NCBI RefSeq assembly: GCF_007625055.1
Contig: NZ_VMQS01000027.1
Coordinates: 1-33,926 of the forward strand
Length of the DNA: 33,926 nt
Direction: 5' to 3'
Origin: Halomonas sp.
GTDB lineage: Bacteria; Pseudomonadota; Gammaproteobacteria; Pseudomonadales; Halomonadaceae
This document shows positions 26,097 through 33,926 of this stretch, in pieces (position 1 is the stretch's first letter; every line of letters starts with the position of its first letter). The position numbers and the translations under genes were made by a program. The notes beneath the pieces are model-generated. The model did no database searches and was not told the DNA's origin. It saw only the letters and a program-made list of their open reading frames with translations.

Positions 26097-28832
26097 CTAG
26101 TGAGCCTGTTCAGGCGCTTCGGGCAGTTCCATGATCAGGCAGGCGCCGCCCAGATTAGGGGCATCTTCCACCCATAGCCGCCCGCCCAGATGGGCCACAA
26201 TGCCCCGGCTGATAGGAAGTCCCAGCCCGCTGCCCTTGGGTCTGCCGCGCGGTGCTTCTCCCTGTTCCTGAATCTGGTGAAATTTTTCGAAGACCCTTTC
26301 ACGCTCGCCCTCGCTGATTCCTTTACCGTTATCCTCAACGCTCAGCCGATAATGGCGTTTGTGCCGGTAAAGACGCAGGCGCACTCTGGGATGATCGGCA
26401 TCAGCAAATTTTCCGGCATTATCGAGCAGGTTGATGACGACCTGCTCCAGGCGATCAGGATCACCAATAATAGTGGCGGGTGCCACGTCAATGGCGCTAT
26501 CCAAGGCGATACCACGTTTTTCCTGCAGACGGGAAATGGCATCCACGCTGCGCTGGGCCACCTGGGCCAGGTCAAGCGGCTTGGGGTCAAGTGTCAATCG
26601 GCCGCTTTCCAGCCGGGCAAGGTCAAGAATTTCCTCTATCAGCCGCGAAAGACGCTGGCTTTCGTGAACGATAACACCAAGAAAATGCTGACGTTTCTGT
26701 TCAGGCAAGGTGTCACCGTCACGCAGTATCTCGGCAAAGGCGCGAATGGAGGTCAGCGGTGTGCGCAGTTCATGGCTGACCATGGCAACAAACTCATCCT
26801 TGAGGCGGTCAAGCTCGCGCAGACGCTCGTTGGCGCTGCGTAACTCCTCGCCAATGCGCGCCAGTTCAGCCGATTTCTGCTCCAGTCGGCGGTTATATTC
26901 CAGGGTTTGCGATGTGGTGTCGAGGATGCTCAGCAACCCTTCAAGATCCAGAGCCTCGCCGCGTACCACCGAATTGATCAGCACTCTGGCCGAGGCGCTG
27001 CCCAGTGAGCCCGCCAGTGCCTGTTCCGCACGGGTGACCAGGGCGTGAGAGGCAATCTGATCAGCAGCTTCCCGGGATTCAGCGATATCTGCAAATACCC
27101 GCTGGGTGGCCGCCGCACCCAGATAGCGTGCCAGCAGGTCTCGCAGTTCCCCCTGAGTGGTTTGCCCCCGCCACAGAGTCGTGCCCTGAAGGTTGGGGTG
27201 CATGGCTTCGGTAAACAGCGCCGCCTGGGTCTGTTCCAGCGGCGTGGGGCGGTTGAACAGTGACACGCCGACCAGCAGGCCGACGTTGGCCAGCATGCTC
27301 CACAGCAGGGCATGGGTATAGATATCCCACTCCTGCAAGCCAAACAGCGCATAGGGCTTGAGCCATTCGATGCCCCAGGGCCCCTGCTCAACCAGTGCCA
27401 TGTCCCACCAGCCAGACTGTGCGAAGCCGGGCAGCAGCAGGGTATACCCCCAGACCCCAAATCCGGCGAGCAACCCAAGGATGGCGCCCAGGCGTGAGGC
27501 GCCACGCCAGTAAAGGCCAATCAACAAGGCAGGCGCGAACTGAGCCACACCGGCAAAGGAGACCAGTCCGATGGTCACCAGGCTGTAGGCATCTCCCATC
27601 AAGGCATGATAAAGGTAGCCAAGTAACAGCAGCAGCACGATGGCGGCACGGCGAATGCCTAGCAACCAGCCCGCCAGTTGGCCCGGCTGGCTGGCGTGCA
27701 GAAACCTGAAACGCAGCAAGAGAGGCATGATCAACTGGTTACTGACCATGGTAGACAGGGCAATGGTTTCGACAATCACCATGCCGGTGGCGGCGGAGAG
27801 GCCGCCGATAAACACAAACAGCGGCAGGCCTTCGGCGCCCGCTGAAAGCGGCAGGGTCAGTACAAAGCTGTCCGGATCGCCGGCCACATCGCCAAGCAGC
27901 AGACCTGCCAGCGCTATCGGCACCACAAACAGGTTGATCAACAAAAGGTAAAGAGGGAATAGCCAGCTGGCCCGGGTAAGGTGATGTTCATCGACGTTTT
28001 CCACTACCAGTACCTGAAACTGGCGGGGCAGGGTGATAAACGCCAGAAATGCCAGAATCAACATACCTACCCATCCGGTGGTGCCTCCGGGCACATGATT
28101 CAGGCCTAAAGTGTCTGTCAGCCCAGGTTGCAGCGCCACCTGCTGAAACAGGTCCTGTGGGCCCGCAAACAGCCCAAACACTACAAAGACGCCGACGCTC
28201 ATGAAGGCGACCAGTTTGACCAGAGATTCCAGGGCAATGGCGGCGACCATACCCTCATGGCGCTCGCTGGCATCCAGGTGGCGGGTACCAAACAGGATGA
28301 TAAACACTGCCAGTACCAGGGCGACCCACAGGGATTTATCCAGCCAGAAACCCTCAGTCGCCAGACGGGCATCGGGCGAGTCGGGATAGTTGATCAGGAC
28401 GGCATGACTGACCGTGATGGCCTTGAGCTGGAGGGCAATATAGGGGGTGATGGTAATCAACGCCATCAAGGCGACCAATGCCCCCAAACCAGAGCTCTTG
28501 CCGTAACGGGCGCTGATGAAGTCAGCGATGGAGGTGATACGCTGGCGAGCCGCAATGCGCACCATCTTGCGCAACAGGAAGGGAGCAGTCAGCATGGCCA
28601 GGGTGGGCCCCAGATAGATCAGCAGGAAGCTCGGTCCGTATTCCGCTGCCCGTCCAACGCTGCCGTAAAAGGTCCAGGCGGTACAGTAAACCGCAATTGA
28701 CAGCGCATAGATGCTGGGTGAGCCAATGACCGTTCGACCCTGTTCTGCGCGTTTGTCTCCCCAGGCGGCGACCACAAACAGCAGTGCCAGATAGCTGAAG
28801 GCGGCACCCAGGATGACCAGATCGGTACGCAT
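26097..28832 (-). CDS. SSS transporter/histidine kinase hybrid sensor (CrbS/CbrA-like)
   Basis: Inner-membrane sensor of 911 residues. The first ~510 residues form a sodium:solute symporter-like domain of about 12-13 membrane segments, starting TDLVILGAAFSYLALLFVVA. Then comes a STAC-like linker (about 530-620), a coiled region, and a kinase core with the phosphoacceptor H687 in SHELRTPLTS, N box NLLDNAGKF, DNGKGIS and KGSGLGL. Unlike CrbS (acetate control) it has no PAS or C-terminal receiver. Known relatives sense nutrients such as acetate or histidine; the ligand here is unknown. It is last in an operon with a 66-residue membrane protein 3 bases upstream. Both kinase and ATP-binding motifs look intact. 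Confidence 0.88.
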   Translation of the reverse strand: MRTDLVILGAAFSYLALLFVVAAWGDKRAEQGRTVIGSPSIYALSIAVYCTAWTFYGSVGRAAEYGPSFLLIYLGPTLAMLTAPFLLRKMVRIAARQRITSIADFISARYGKSSGLGALVALMALITITPYIALQLKAITVSHAVLINYPDSPDARLATEGFWLDKSLWVALVLAVFIILFGTRHLDASERHEGMVAAIALESLVKLVAFMSVGVFVVFGLFAGPQDLFQQVALQPGLTDTLGLNHVPGGTTGWVGMLILAFLAFITLPRQFQVLVVENVDEHHLTRASWLFPLYLLLINLFVVPIALAGLLLGDVAGDPDSFVLTLPLSAGAEGLPLFVFIGGLSAATGMVIVETIALSTMVSNQLIMPLLLRFRFLHASQPGQLAGWLLGIRRAAIVLLLLLGYLYHALMGDAYSLVTIGLVSFAGVAQFAPALLIGLYWRGASRLGAILGLLAGFGVWGYTLLLPGFAQSGWWDMALVEQGPWGIEWLKPYALFGLQEWDIYTHALLWSMLANVGLLVGVSLFNRPTPLEQTQAALFTEAMHPNLQGTTLWRGQTTQGELRDLLARYLGAAATQRVFADIAESREAADQIASHALVTRAEQALAGSLGSASARVLINSVVRGEALDLEGLLSILDTTSQTLEYNRRLEQKSAELARIGEELRSANERLRELDRLKDEFVAMVSHELRTPLTSIRAFAEILRDGDTLPEQKRQHFLGVIVHESQRLSRLIEEILDLARLESGRLTLDPKPLDLAQVAQRSVDAISRLQEKRGIALDSAIDVAPATIIGDPDRLEQVVINLLDNAGKFADADHPRVRLRLYRHKRHYRLSVEDNGKGISEGERERVFEKFHQIQEQGEAPRGRPKGSGLGLPISRGIVAHLGGRLWVEDAPNLGGACLIMELPEAPEQAH

Positions 28833-28835
28833 GGG

Positions 28836-29036
28836 CTAGGGCGCCGAGCGTTCCATCAGCCAGGCGGTCAGCCCAATCACGCTGCCCCAGGCAGCAAACA
28901 GATACAGGGTCAGGCTGGCCCAACCGGGCAGACGGTCCACGGCGATCAATAGCGGCGGGCTGAACAGCACCACCATCAGCAGGGTCAGCGCCGCCAGGCG
29001 CTCATTACGTCGGGAAGCTTGGGTGAAGGGTTTCAT
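28836..29036 (-). CDS. Small two-segment membrane protein
   Basis: A 66-residue protein with two hydrophobic segments (about 15-32 and 38-61) and a basic N-terminus ([14 protein letters not shown]), so probably N-in. It lies directly before the SSS-kinase gene. Its ATG overlaps the exonuclease stop by one base (TGATG), with GAAGGG a few bases upstream. Small membrane proteins commonly precede SSS-family transporters (for example DUF485 before actP), so a role as a subunit or assembly partner of the sensor is plausible. I do not recognise a named family. Confidence 0.75.
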   Translation of the reverse strand: MKPFTQASRRNERLAALTLLMVVLFSPPLLIAVDRLPGWASLTLYLFAAWGSVIGLTAWLMERSAP

Positions 29037-31093
29037 CAGGCACTCCCATCCGCTTTGTCAAAAGCATTGGCCTGGAGGGCAAGCAGTTTTTCCAGGGTGT
29101 CAATGCCGCGGGCTTCCAGGCGCGGCAGCAGTGCCAGCCACAGCTCTGCTGTGACGCGGGCATCCCCCAAGGCGGTATGCCGGGTACCGGGGGGAAACGC
29201 CAGGTGATAGCGCCTGGCCAGGCTATCCAGGTCATGGCCGTCAATGGCTTCATCCAGTGCGCGGGAAATCAACAGGGTATCGAGGACTGGCACGTCAAAG
29301 TCGACGCCGTGGTGGCTGATCGCCAGCATATCGAAGGACGCATTATGGGCAAGCAGCACTGCATCGCCCAGGTACTGGCGGAAACGGTTGAGCACAATGT
29401 CCAGCGGGGGGGCGCCTGCCACGTCGGCATCGGTCAGCCCGTGTATGGCCGTACTGGCGGAGGGAATGGGGCGTTGCGGGTCGACCTTGCAATCAAAGGT
29501 CTCGCTGGCCAGCAGACGGGCATTCACTACCCGGCAGGCGCCGACGCTGATGACGGTGTCGCCGCGGCGCAGCTCCAGGCCGGTGGTTTCAGTATCGAAG
29601 GCAACCACTTCCAGGCTACGCAGGGCGCGATTGGCCAGTGCTTCATCCGGGGCAGGCAGGTCAGCAATCCCGAAATCGTGAAACTCCGGCCGTGGCGGCA
29701 TCGCTTCACGGGGCGCGCCAACCCGCTCGGTGGCGGGCAGAGGCAAACGGATACGCGAATAGCCGCTGTCTTCATCCGCGAGGCTCCAGGTATCACTGGC
29801 ATGTTGACGCAGGACATCGGCCACGGTGGGCGAAAGAGGCAGTACCTCGAGTTGCTGTCGGTGCCATTCGGCCAGTGCGCGCTCGGGCAGGGGGCTACCT
29901 TTCCAGATAAAGTCCAGATAGACCCGTTTATTGCCCAGGCAGACCTCACCTTCAAAACCGCTTTCGGGCAGATAGGCACTGAGATGCTGGATCAGCGAGG
30001 CCATCAGGGCAATCAGCGCCGGTGCATCGCCCTTGAACCAGGCGGGCATGCCAACCGGTGTGATCAGCCGGTGCTCGGGGTCAAGCCGTTCATCCAGGGC
30101 CTGCCAGAAGTCGTTCGACCACATGGGTGACAGCCGCTCACCCTGATGCTGCATGTCATCCAGCAACTGGCCGATACGCGCCACATTGTCACCCAGGGTC
30201 TGGCCTTCTGACTGAATGACGCCTTCCAGGCGCTCGCAGAGTTCAACGCTGCGGTCGCCCTGCTGGCGAAGTTGAATAAGCGCATCAGCGGCACTGATAA
30301 GACTGGCGGTGTGCTGGCGCAGAGGGGTGAGCATGGCGGCCAGGTCGGCGCGCACCCCCATTTCGTTTGACCATGAGGCAGTCGCATCGGTAAAGGTCAG
30401 CAGGGTCTCGCCCTCGCTGCCAGGTACCCGGCGCAGGAGTATTTTCAGCCAGCGCTCAGCACAGGGGGCCAAGAGTTCACGTGGGGAGCCATCCTGAGGC
30501 AGCAGGGACATGGCCTGTTGCAGGCTGGGGCTGGGCACCAGGGACTCCAGTCGCTTGCCTAGCCCCAGGCCATCCTGATCGTGGAAAAAGTCTTCGGCAG
30601 CCTGATTGAACAGCATGACACGGCGATGCTTGTCACACAGCAACAGCGGCGTTTCAAGCACCTGCAACAGGGTCTCCAGCTCCTGACGGATGCGCGCGGC
30701 ACTACGCGCGCCTTCAGTGTGAGCCGTTGCCAGGCGGCTGCGGTCAGCCTGCCAGCTTTCATGCACCCGGCGCAGATCCGGGCCAAGGCCTTTCAACCAA
30801 CCCTCGGGCGGATGTTCATTACGGGCATCCGGGTTGGCGACCAGCCTGGCCAGCTGCACCTGGAGATGGCGCAGCGGGGTAAACAGCATCCGCTCCAGCA
30901 GAAGACCCACCAGAAAAATGGTGGCGCCACCGGAAAAACTGCCCAGCCAGAGTACCCAGCGCTGCCAGCCCTGAGGAGCCAGCTGCGCATCCAGCAGAGC
31001 CGCAAAAATGGCGCCACCCAGGAAACTGATGCCGCTAAGCAACAGCCACAGGCCAATCAGGCGCTGGCGCTTGGGCAGCCCGCGCCGGTTCAT
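29036..31093 (-). CDS. Membrane sensor-exonuclease: PAS, degenerate histidine kinase region, DEDDh exonuclease
   Basis: A 685-residue protein. Two N-terminal membrane segments (about 12-34 and 46-66) flank a very short loop. A HAMP-like/coiled region (70-140) and a PAS-like domain (about 141-240, [21 protein letters not shown]) follow. Residues 245-450 resemble a histidine kinase that has lost its key residues: [11 protein letters not shown] stands where SHELRTPL is expected, SLIQHL replaces the N box and the DxGxG motif is missing. The C-terminal DnaQ-type domain (about 493-655) is intact: D500 and E502 (FDTETTG), D588 (HNASFD), H639 and D644. The start overlaps the response regulator stop (ATGA). 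I infer a membrane-tethered, signal-gated nuclease; the substrate is unknown. Confidence 0.88.
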   Translation of the reverse strand: MNRRGLPKRQRLIGLWLLLSGISFLGGAIFAALLDAQLAPQGWQRWVLWLGSFSGGATIFLVGLLLERMLFTPLRHLQVQLARLVANPDARNEHPPEGWLKGLGPDLRRVHESWQADRSRLATAHTEGARSAARIRQELETLLQVLETPLLLCDKHRRVMLFNQAAEDFFHDQDGLGLGKRLESLVPSPSLQQAMSLLPQDGSPRELLAPCAERWLKILLRRVPGSEGETLLTFTDATASWSNEMGVRADLAAMLTPLRQHTASLISAADALIQLRQQGDRSVELCERLEGVIQSEGQTLGDNVARIGQLLDDMQHQGERLSPMWSNDFWQALDERLDPEHRLITPVGMPAWFKGDAPALIALMASLIQHLSAYLPESGFEGEVCLGNKRVYLDFIWKGSPLPERALAEWHRQQLEVLPLSPTVADVLRQHASDTWSLADEDSGYSRIRLPLPATERVGAPREAMPPRPEFHDFGIADLPAPDEALANRALRSLEVVAFDTETTGLELRRGDTVISVGACRVVNARLLASETFDCKVDPQRPIPSASTAIHGLTDADVAGAPPLDIVLNRFRQYLGDAVLLAHNASFDMLAISHHGVDFDVPVLDTLLISRALDEAIDGHDLDSLARRYHLAFPPGTRHTALGDARVTAELWLALLPRLEARGIDTLEKLLALQANAFDKADGSA

Positions 31094-31464
31094 GAATCCG
31101 CCTCACCCATTAACTGGCGGACTTTTTCAACCAGTGACTGGGTGGAAAAAGGTTTGGTGATGTAGTCATCCGCACCCATGGCCATTCCTTTCTCGCGTTC
31201 GACCTCACGACCATGGGCGGTCAGCATGATGATGGGCAAGTGTTCGGTTGCTTGCCGGGCGCGCAGTTGTTCCAGGACGTCAAAGCCACTGATACCCGGC
31301 AGGCTGATATCCAGCAGAATCAGGTCCGGTGTGGCGTTTTCCACGCACGCGAGGGCTTGCTCGCCGTCCTCTGCTGTCGTGACCGAGTAACCCGCCTGTT
31401 CCATCAGAAATTCCAGCGAAAGAACAATGTTGGGCTCGTCATCGACTACCAGGATATTGGCCAT
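31090..31464 (-). CDS. Single-domain response regulator
   Basis: A 124-residue CheY-like receiver with no output domain. The acidic pair D8-D9 (VVDDEP), phosphoacceptor D52 (LLDISLPG), T82 (MLTAHG) and K104 (ITKPF) are all present, so it should be phosphorylatable. GGGAGAG stands just upstream of ATG 31464. It is the first gene of the operon and overlaps the exonuclease gene (ATGA), which suggests it is made in step with it and serves the SSS kinase or docks on the degenerate kinase region. Confidence 0.9.
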   Translation of the reverse strand: MANILVVDDEPNIVLSLEFLMEQAGYSVTTAEDGEQALACVENATPDLILLDISLPGISGFDVLEQLRARQATEHLPIIMLTAHGREVEREKGMAMGADDYITKPFSTQSLVEKVRQLMGEADS

Positions 31465-31653
31465 GTGACTCTCCCGAGGTACTGTGTGGCATTGTTATTG
31501 ATGTTGGTGCTCCAGGCTTGGTTTATCGCCGTTTGACTCAAGTGTATGGGTAGCCTCAGTCAAGGCAAAGACGACCTTGGCCGAATGCTGCTAAAGTAGC
31601 TGTCGACCGGCTATGCTCAACCCATATATGAATCATCGAGGATAAATATCTCC

Positions 31654-32748
31654 ATGCGTGCGTTATTGCTGTCTGCCTATTCCGCAGTCAGTCATCAATT
31701 CTGGGCAGAACAGGTAATGGCGCATGTTGAAGCCGACTGGACGACTCTTACCTTGCCGCCGCGCCATTTCAGCTGGCGAGTACGCAGTAACCCGCTGACC
31801 TGGGCGCTCAAGGAGCATGCAACCCTCAGTCAGCCCTACGACCTGTTACTGGCAACGTCGATGGTCGATCTTGCCACGCTGATTGGCCTTTATCCTGGCC
31901 TGGGCAGTGCCAGAAAGGTGGTGTACTTCCATGAAAACCAGTTTGCCTACCCTGAATCTGCTCAGCAGGTGTCCTCGGTAGACGCCAAAATGGTTAGCCT
32001 TTATTCCGCTTTGGCAGCGGATAAAGTGGTATTTAACAGCGCCTATAACCGGGATTCCTTTGTCGACGGCGTGCGCGCCTTTCTGAAAAAGATGCCTGAA
32101 AATCTGCCTGCCGCTGCGCGCCTGGAAAGGCTGAGAAACAACGCCCATATTCTGCCCGTACCTATTTTGCCTGCAACTGTTTTACCAACTTTTTTTATAC
32201 CGTTATCTTGCGGCTTGCCCAGTAGCAACAGGCCAGCTCGCGTTATCTGGAACCACCGTTGGGAATACGATAAGAACCCAGAGGACTTTTTTACCGCGCT
32301 TTATACCTTGAGCGCAGAAGGCGTGCCATTTGAACTGGCCGTGATGGGGCAACAGTTTCGGCAGTCGCCTGAGGTGTTTGAGCAGGCCCGGGAGCGGCTT
32401 GACGCGCACATCATTGCCTGGGGGCCGCAGCCAGACAGTGACTACAAAGCACTGCTCGGTGAAGGGGGAATTGTCGTGTCGACCACCTGGCATGAATTTC
32501 AGGGGCTGGCCATCATGGAAGCTGCTCAGCGCGGTGTATTGCCCCTGGTACCGGATCGGCTGTGCTTTCCGGAGCTCTATCCGCCCGAATATCGCTATGA
32601 CGGTAGTGTTGAAGATTTACAGCGCAGATTGAAGACATGGCTGACGAACCCGACAGCACGCCCGCCGTTGCTTTCAACCGGTGGCTGGGAATGGCCCCAA
32701 TGGCAGGCTGCCTACCAGCGCCTGCTAGGGCCTCTGTCGCAGCCATGA
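31654..32748 (+). CDS. DUF3524 glycosyltransferase, tRNA-queuosine mannosyltransferase-like
   Basis: A 364-residue GT4-type glycosyltransferase whose N-terminal half carries the DUF3524 features RALLLSAYSAVSHQFWAE, PYDLLLATSMVDLATLIGL and YFHENQFAYP (91-100). The second half has NHRWEYDKNPE (near 200) and the donor-binding EX7E motif EFQGLAIME (E281, E289). The animal relative (GTDC1/QTMAN) mannosylates queuosine in tRNA-Asp. The bacterial function is not established to my knowledge, and no queuosine gene lies nearby. Start ATG 31654 has a GAGGA 11 bases upstream, somewhat far. It is divergent from the response regulator gene and convergent with nth (4-base gap). Confidence 0.82.
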   Translation: MRALLLSAYSAVSHQFWAEQVMAHVEADWTTLTLPPRHFSWRVRSNPLTWALKEHATLSQPYDLLLATSMVDLATLIGLYPGLGSARKVVYFHENQFAYPESAQQVSSVDAKMVSLYSALAADKVVFNSAYNRDSFVDGVRAFLKKMPENLPAAARLERLRNNAHILPVPILPATVLPTFFIPLSCGLPSSNRPARVIWNHRWEYDKNPEDFFTALYTLSAEGVPFELAVMGQQFRQSPEVFEQARERLDAHIIAWGPQPDSDYKALLGEGGIVVSTTWHEFQGLAIMEAAQRGVLPLVPDRLCFPELYPPEYRYDGSVEDLQRRLKTWLTNPTARPPLLSTGGWEWPQWQAAYQRLLGPLSQP

Positions 32749-32752
32749 TGAA

Positions 32753-33394
32753 CTAGGCGTCCAGCGGGGTTTTTTCCTTGAATTCACACAGGTCTTCAAT
32801 AATACAGCTCCCGCAGCGCGGTTTACGTGCCACGCAGGTATAGCGGCCGTGCAGGATGAGCCAGTGGTGCGCGTCCTGTTTGAATTCCCGTGGTACATGG
32901 CGAACCAGCTTCTTCTCGACCTCAACGACATCCTTACCCTTGGCAATGCCAGTGCGGTTGGATACCCGGAAAATATGTGTGTCAACTGCCATGGTCGGTT
33001 GGCCAAAAGCGGTATTGAGAATCACATTGGCGGTTTTACGTCCCACGCCGGGCAGGGTTTCCAGGGACTTGCGTGTTCTGGGTACCTCACCGCCATGCTG
33101 GTTGACCAGCAGGTGGCAGGTTTTCATCAGGTTTTCAGCCTTGGTGTTGTAAAGGCCAATGGTCTTGATATGTTCTTTCAGACCTTCAATGCCCAGATCA
33201 ATGATCGCTTGCGGCGTATTGGCAACTGGAAATAGCCGCGCTGTGGCCTTGTTGACACCGATATCGGTGGCCTGGGCAGACAGCAGCACCGCTGCCAGCA
33301 GCTCAAAGGGCGATGACCAGTCAAGCTCGGTGGTAGGGTGGGGGTTTTCCGCCCGCAACCGAGCAAAGATCTGATAGCGTTTGTCAGCGTTCAT
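32753..33394 (-). CDS. nth: Endonuclease III
   Basis: DNA glycosylase/AP lyase that removes oxidised pyrimidines. The 213-residue product carries the helix-hairpin-helix LPGVGRKTANVIL with catalytic K120, the Asp of VDTHIFRV (D138), and the 4Fe-4S cysteines C187, C194, C197 and C203, all at E. coli positions. AAGGA before ATG 33394 defines the start. It follows the rsxB-like stop by one base, as nth follows the rsx cluster in E. coli, here without rsxC, D, G and E between. Confidence 0.96.
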   Translation of the reverse strand: MNADKRYQIFARLRAENPHPTTELDWSSPFELLAAVLLSAQATDIGVNKATARLFPVANTPQAIIDLGIEGLKEHIKTIGLYNTKAENLMKTCHLLVNQHGGEVPRTRKSLETLPGVGRKTANVILNTAFGQPTMAVDTHIFRVSNRTGIAKGKDVVEVEKKLVRHVPREFKQDAHHWLILHGRYTCVARKPRCGSCIIEDLCEFKEKTPLDA

Positions 33395-33395
33395 A

Positions 33396-33926
33396 TTATT
33401 CCTTGGCAGTCTGCGCCAGCGCACGCCTGGCTTCATCCAGCATTCGCTGAGCATCAGGGAGCTGTGCCTGCGCGGTGGCCTCAGCCTTGGCATCCTCACG
33501 GCGTTGAGCACTTTCCAGTTGCTGCAGAACCCGCTTGAGGGCCTGCTCAGCCGCGTTGACTGCCATTTGCCGTTGGCGCTGTTCAGTGGCGCCTGCGCCG
33601 CGCGATGCGCGTGAGCGAAGTTGAATACGGCGCTTCTGGCGCTCTCGGCGTTTCTGGCGCTGCTCGCGGGCCAGGCGCTGGTTACGGGCCATAAAGCGAG
33701 CCCGTCCCTTGGATGCACGGCGAGCCAGGTAGCTGTCCTGCTCAGCCGGGCTTTCTGCCGTTTGCCACTGAGGATGCGGGAGCAGATCAATGCAGTCTAC
33801 CGGGCAGGGGGCCACGCAAAGCTCGCAGCCGGTGCATTCGTCATTGATTACCGTATGCATACGTTTTGACGCGCCGAGGATGGCATCCACCGGGCAGGCC
33901 TGGATGCACTTGGTGCAGCCGATGCA
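33396..33926 (-). CDS. rsxB: RsxB/RnfB-type ferredoxin-like electron transport subunit (3' part only)
   Basis: Partial gene: the reading frame is open to the right edge, giving the last 176 residues. It starts with two 4Fe-4S motifs, [12 protein letters not shown] and [15 protein letters not shown], typical of the C-terminal half of RsxB/RnfB. After these comes a tail of about 120 residues, very rich in Arg, Lys, Ala and Gln and probably helical/coiled, far longer than the E. coli C-terminus. Its stop is one base from the nth start. In E. coli rsxCDGE lie between rsxB and nth; their absence suggests a stand-alone RnfB as in some pseudomonads. The N-terminal membrane anchor would lie outside the window. 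Confidence 0.85.
   Translation of the reverse strand, partial: CIGCTKCIQACPVDAILGASKRMHTVINDECTGCELCVAPCPVDCIDLLPHPQWQTAESPAEQDSYLARRASKGRARFMARNQRLAREQRQKRRERQKRRIQLRSRASRGAGATEQRQRQMAVNAAEQALKRVLQQLESAQRREDAKAEATAQAQLPDAQRMLDEARRALAQTAKE

Noticed and set aside
1-33926. tRNA, rRNA, CRISPR arrays, insertion sequences and phage genes
   Set aside because: I looked for cloverleaf ends, regular repeats with spacers, transposases and terminal inverted repeats and saw none. A computed scan would be needed to exclude small RNAs.

Overview
The window looks like a chromosomal segment of a halophilic gammaproteobacterium, most likely Halomonadaceae. This rests on the gene orders prmA-dusB-fis-purH, accB-accC and rsxB-nth, an Entner-Doudoroff edd-glk pair under HexR-like operators, a pyrophosphate-type phosphofructokinase, and the general style of the proteins. 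The taxonomic call is inference from recognised families, not from a search. I see no rRNA, tRNA, insertion sequence, prophage or CRISPR array.

Layout. 1-2853 (minus): edd then glk, translationally coupled, with two HexR-like palindromes upstream. 3149-8060 (plus): a cobalamin riboswitch and terminator hairpin lead into btuB-btuF-btuC-btuD, a complete vitamin B12 import operon with overlapping or near-overlapping genes. 8194-8634 (plus): a YtoQ-family protein, convergent with a RhlE-type RNA helicase. 10041-18302 (minus): purH, fis, dusB, prmA, accC, accB and dsbD (listed by coordinate; transcribed in the reverse order), a housekeeping stretch with an intrinsic terminator after accC. 18494-19024 (minus): ppa. 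It is divergent from a tail-anchored protein with a PP2C-like half and a Ser/Thr-kinase-like half, both lacking key catalytic residues. pfp (PPi-phosphofructokinase) and rnt follow on the minus strand.

23322-26095 (plus): argG, a HlyU-family small protein and a DUF294-type nucleotidyltransferase-like protein. These converge, one base apart, on a four-gene minus-strand operon (31464 down to 26097): a single-domain response regulator, a membrane protein joining a PAS and degenerate histidine-kinase region to a DEDDh exonuclease, a 66-residue membrane protein, and an SSS-transporter/histidine kinase hybrid. After that come a plus-strand DUF3524 glycosyltransferase (relative of tRNA-queuosine mannosyltransferase) and, on the minus strand, nth and the 3' part of an rsxB-like gene running off the right edge.

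How it works together. The left end handles glucose entry into the Entner-Doudoroff route and riboswitch-controlled B12 uptake. The middle is translation, nucleotide and fatty-acid housekeeping. The most unusual material is the doubly degenerate phosphatase/kinase between two pyrophosphate enzymes (19236-20945) and the sensory exonuclease operon (26097-31464) with its convergent DUF294 partner.
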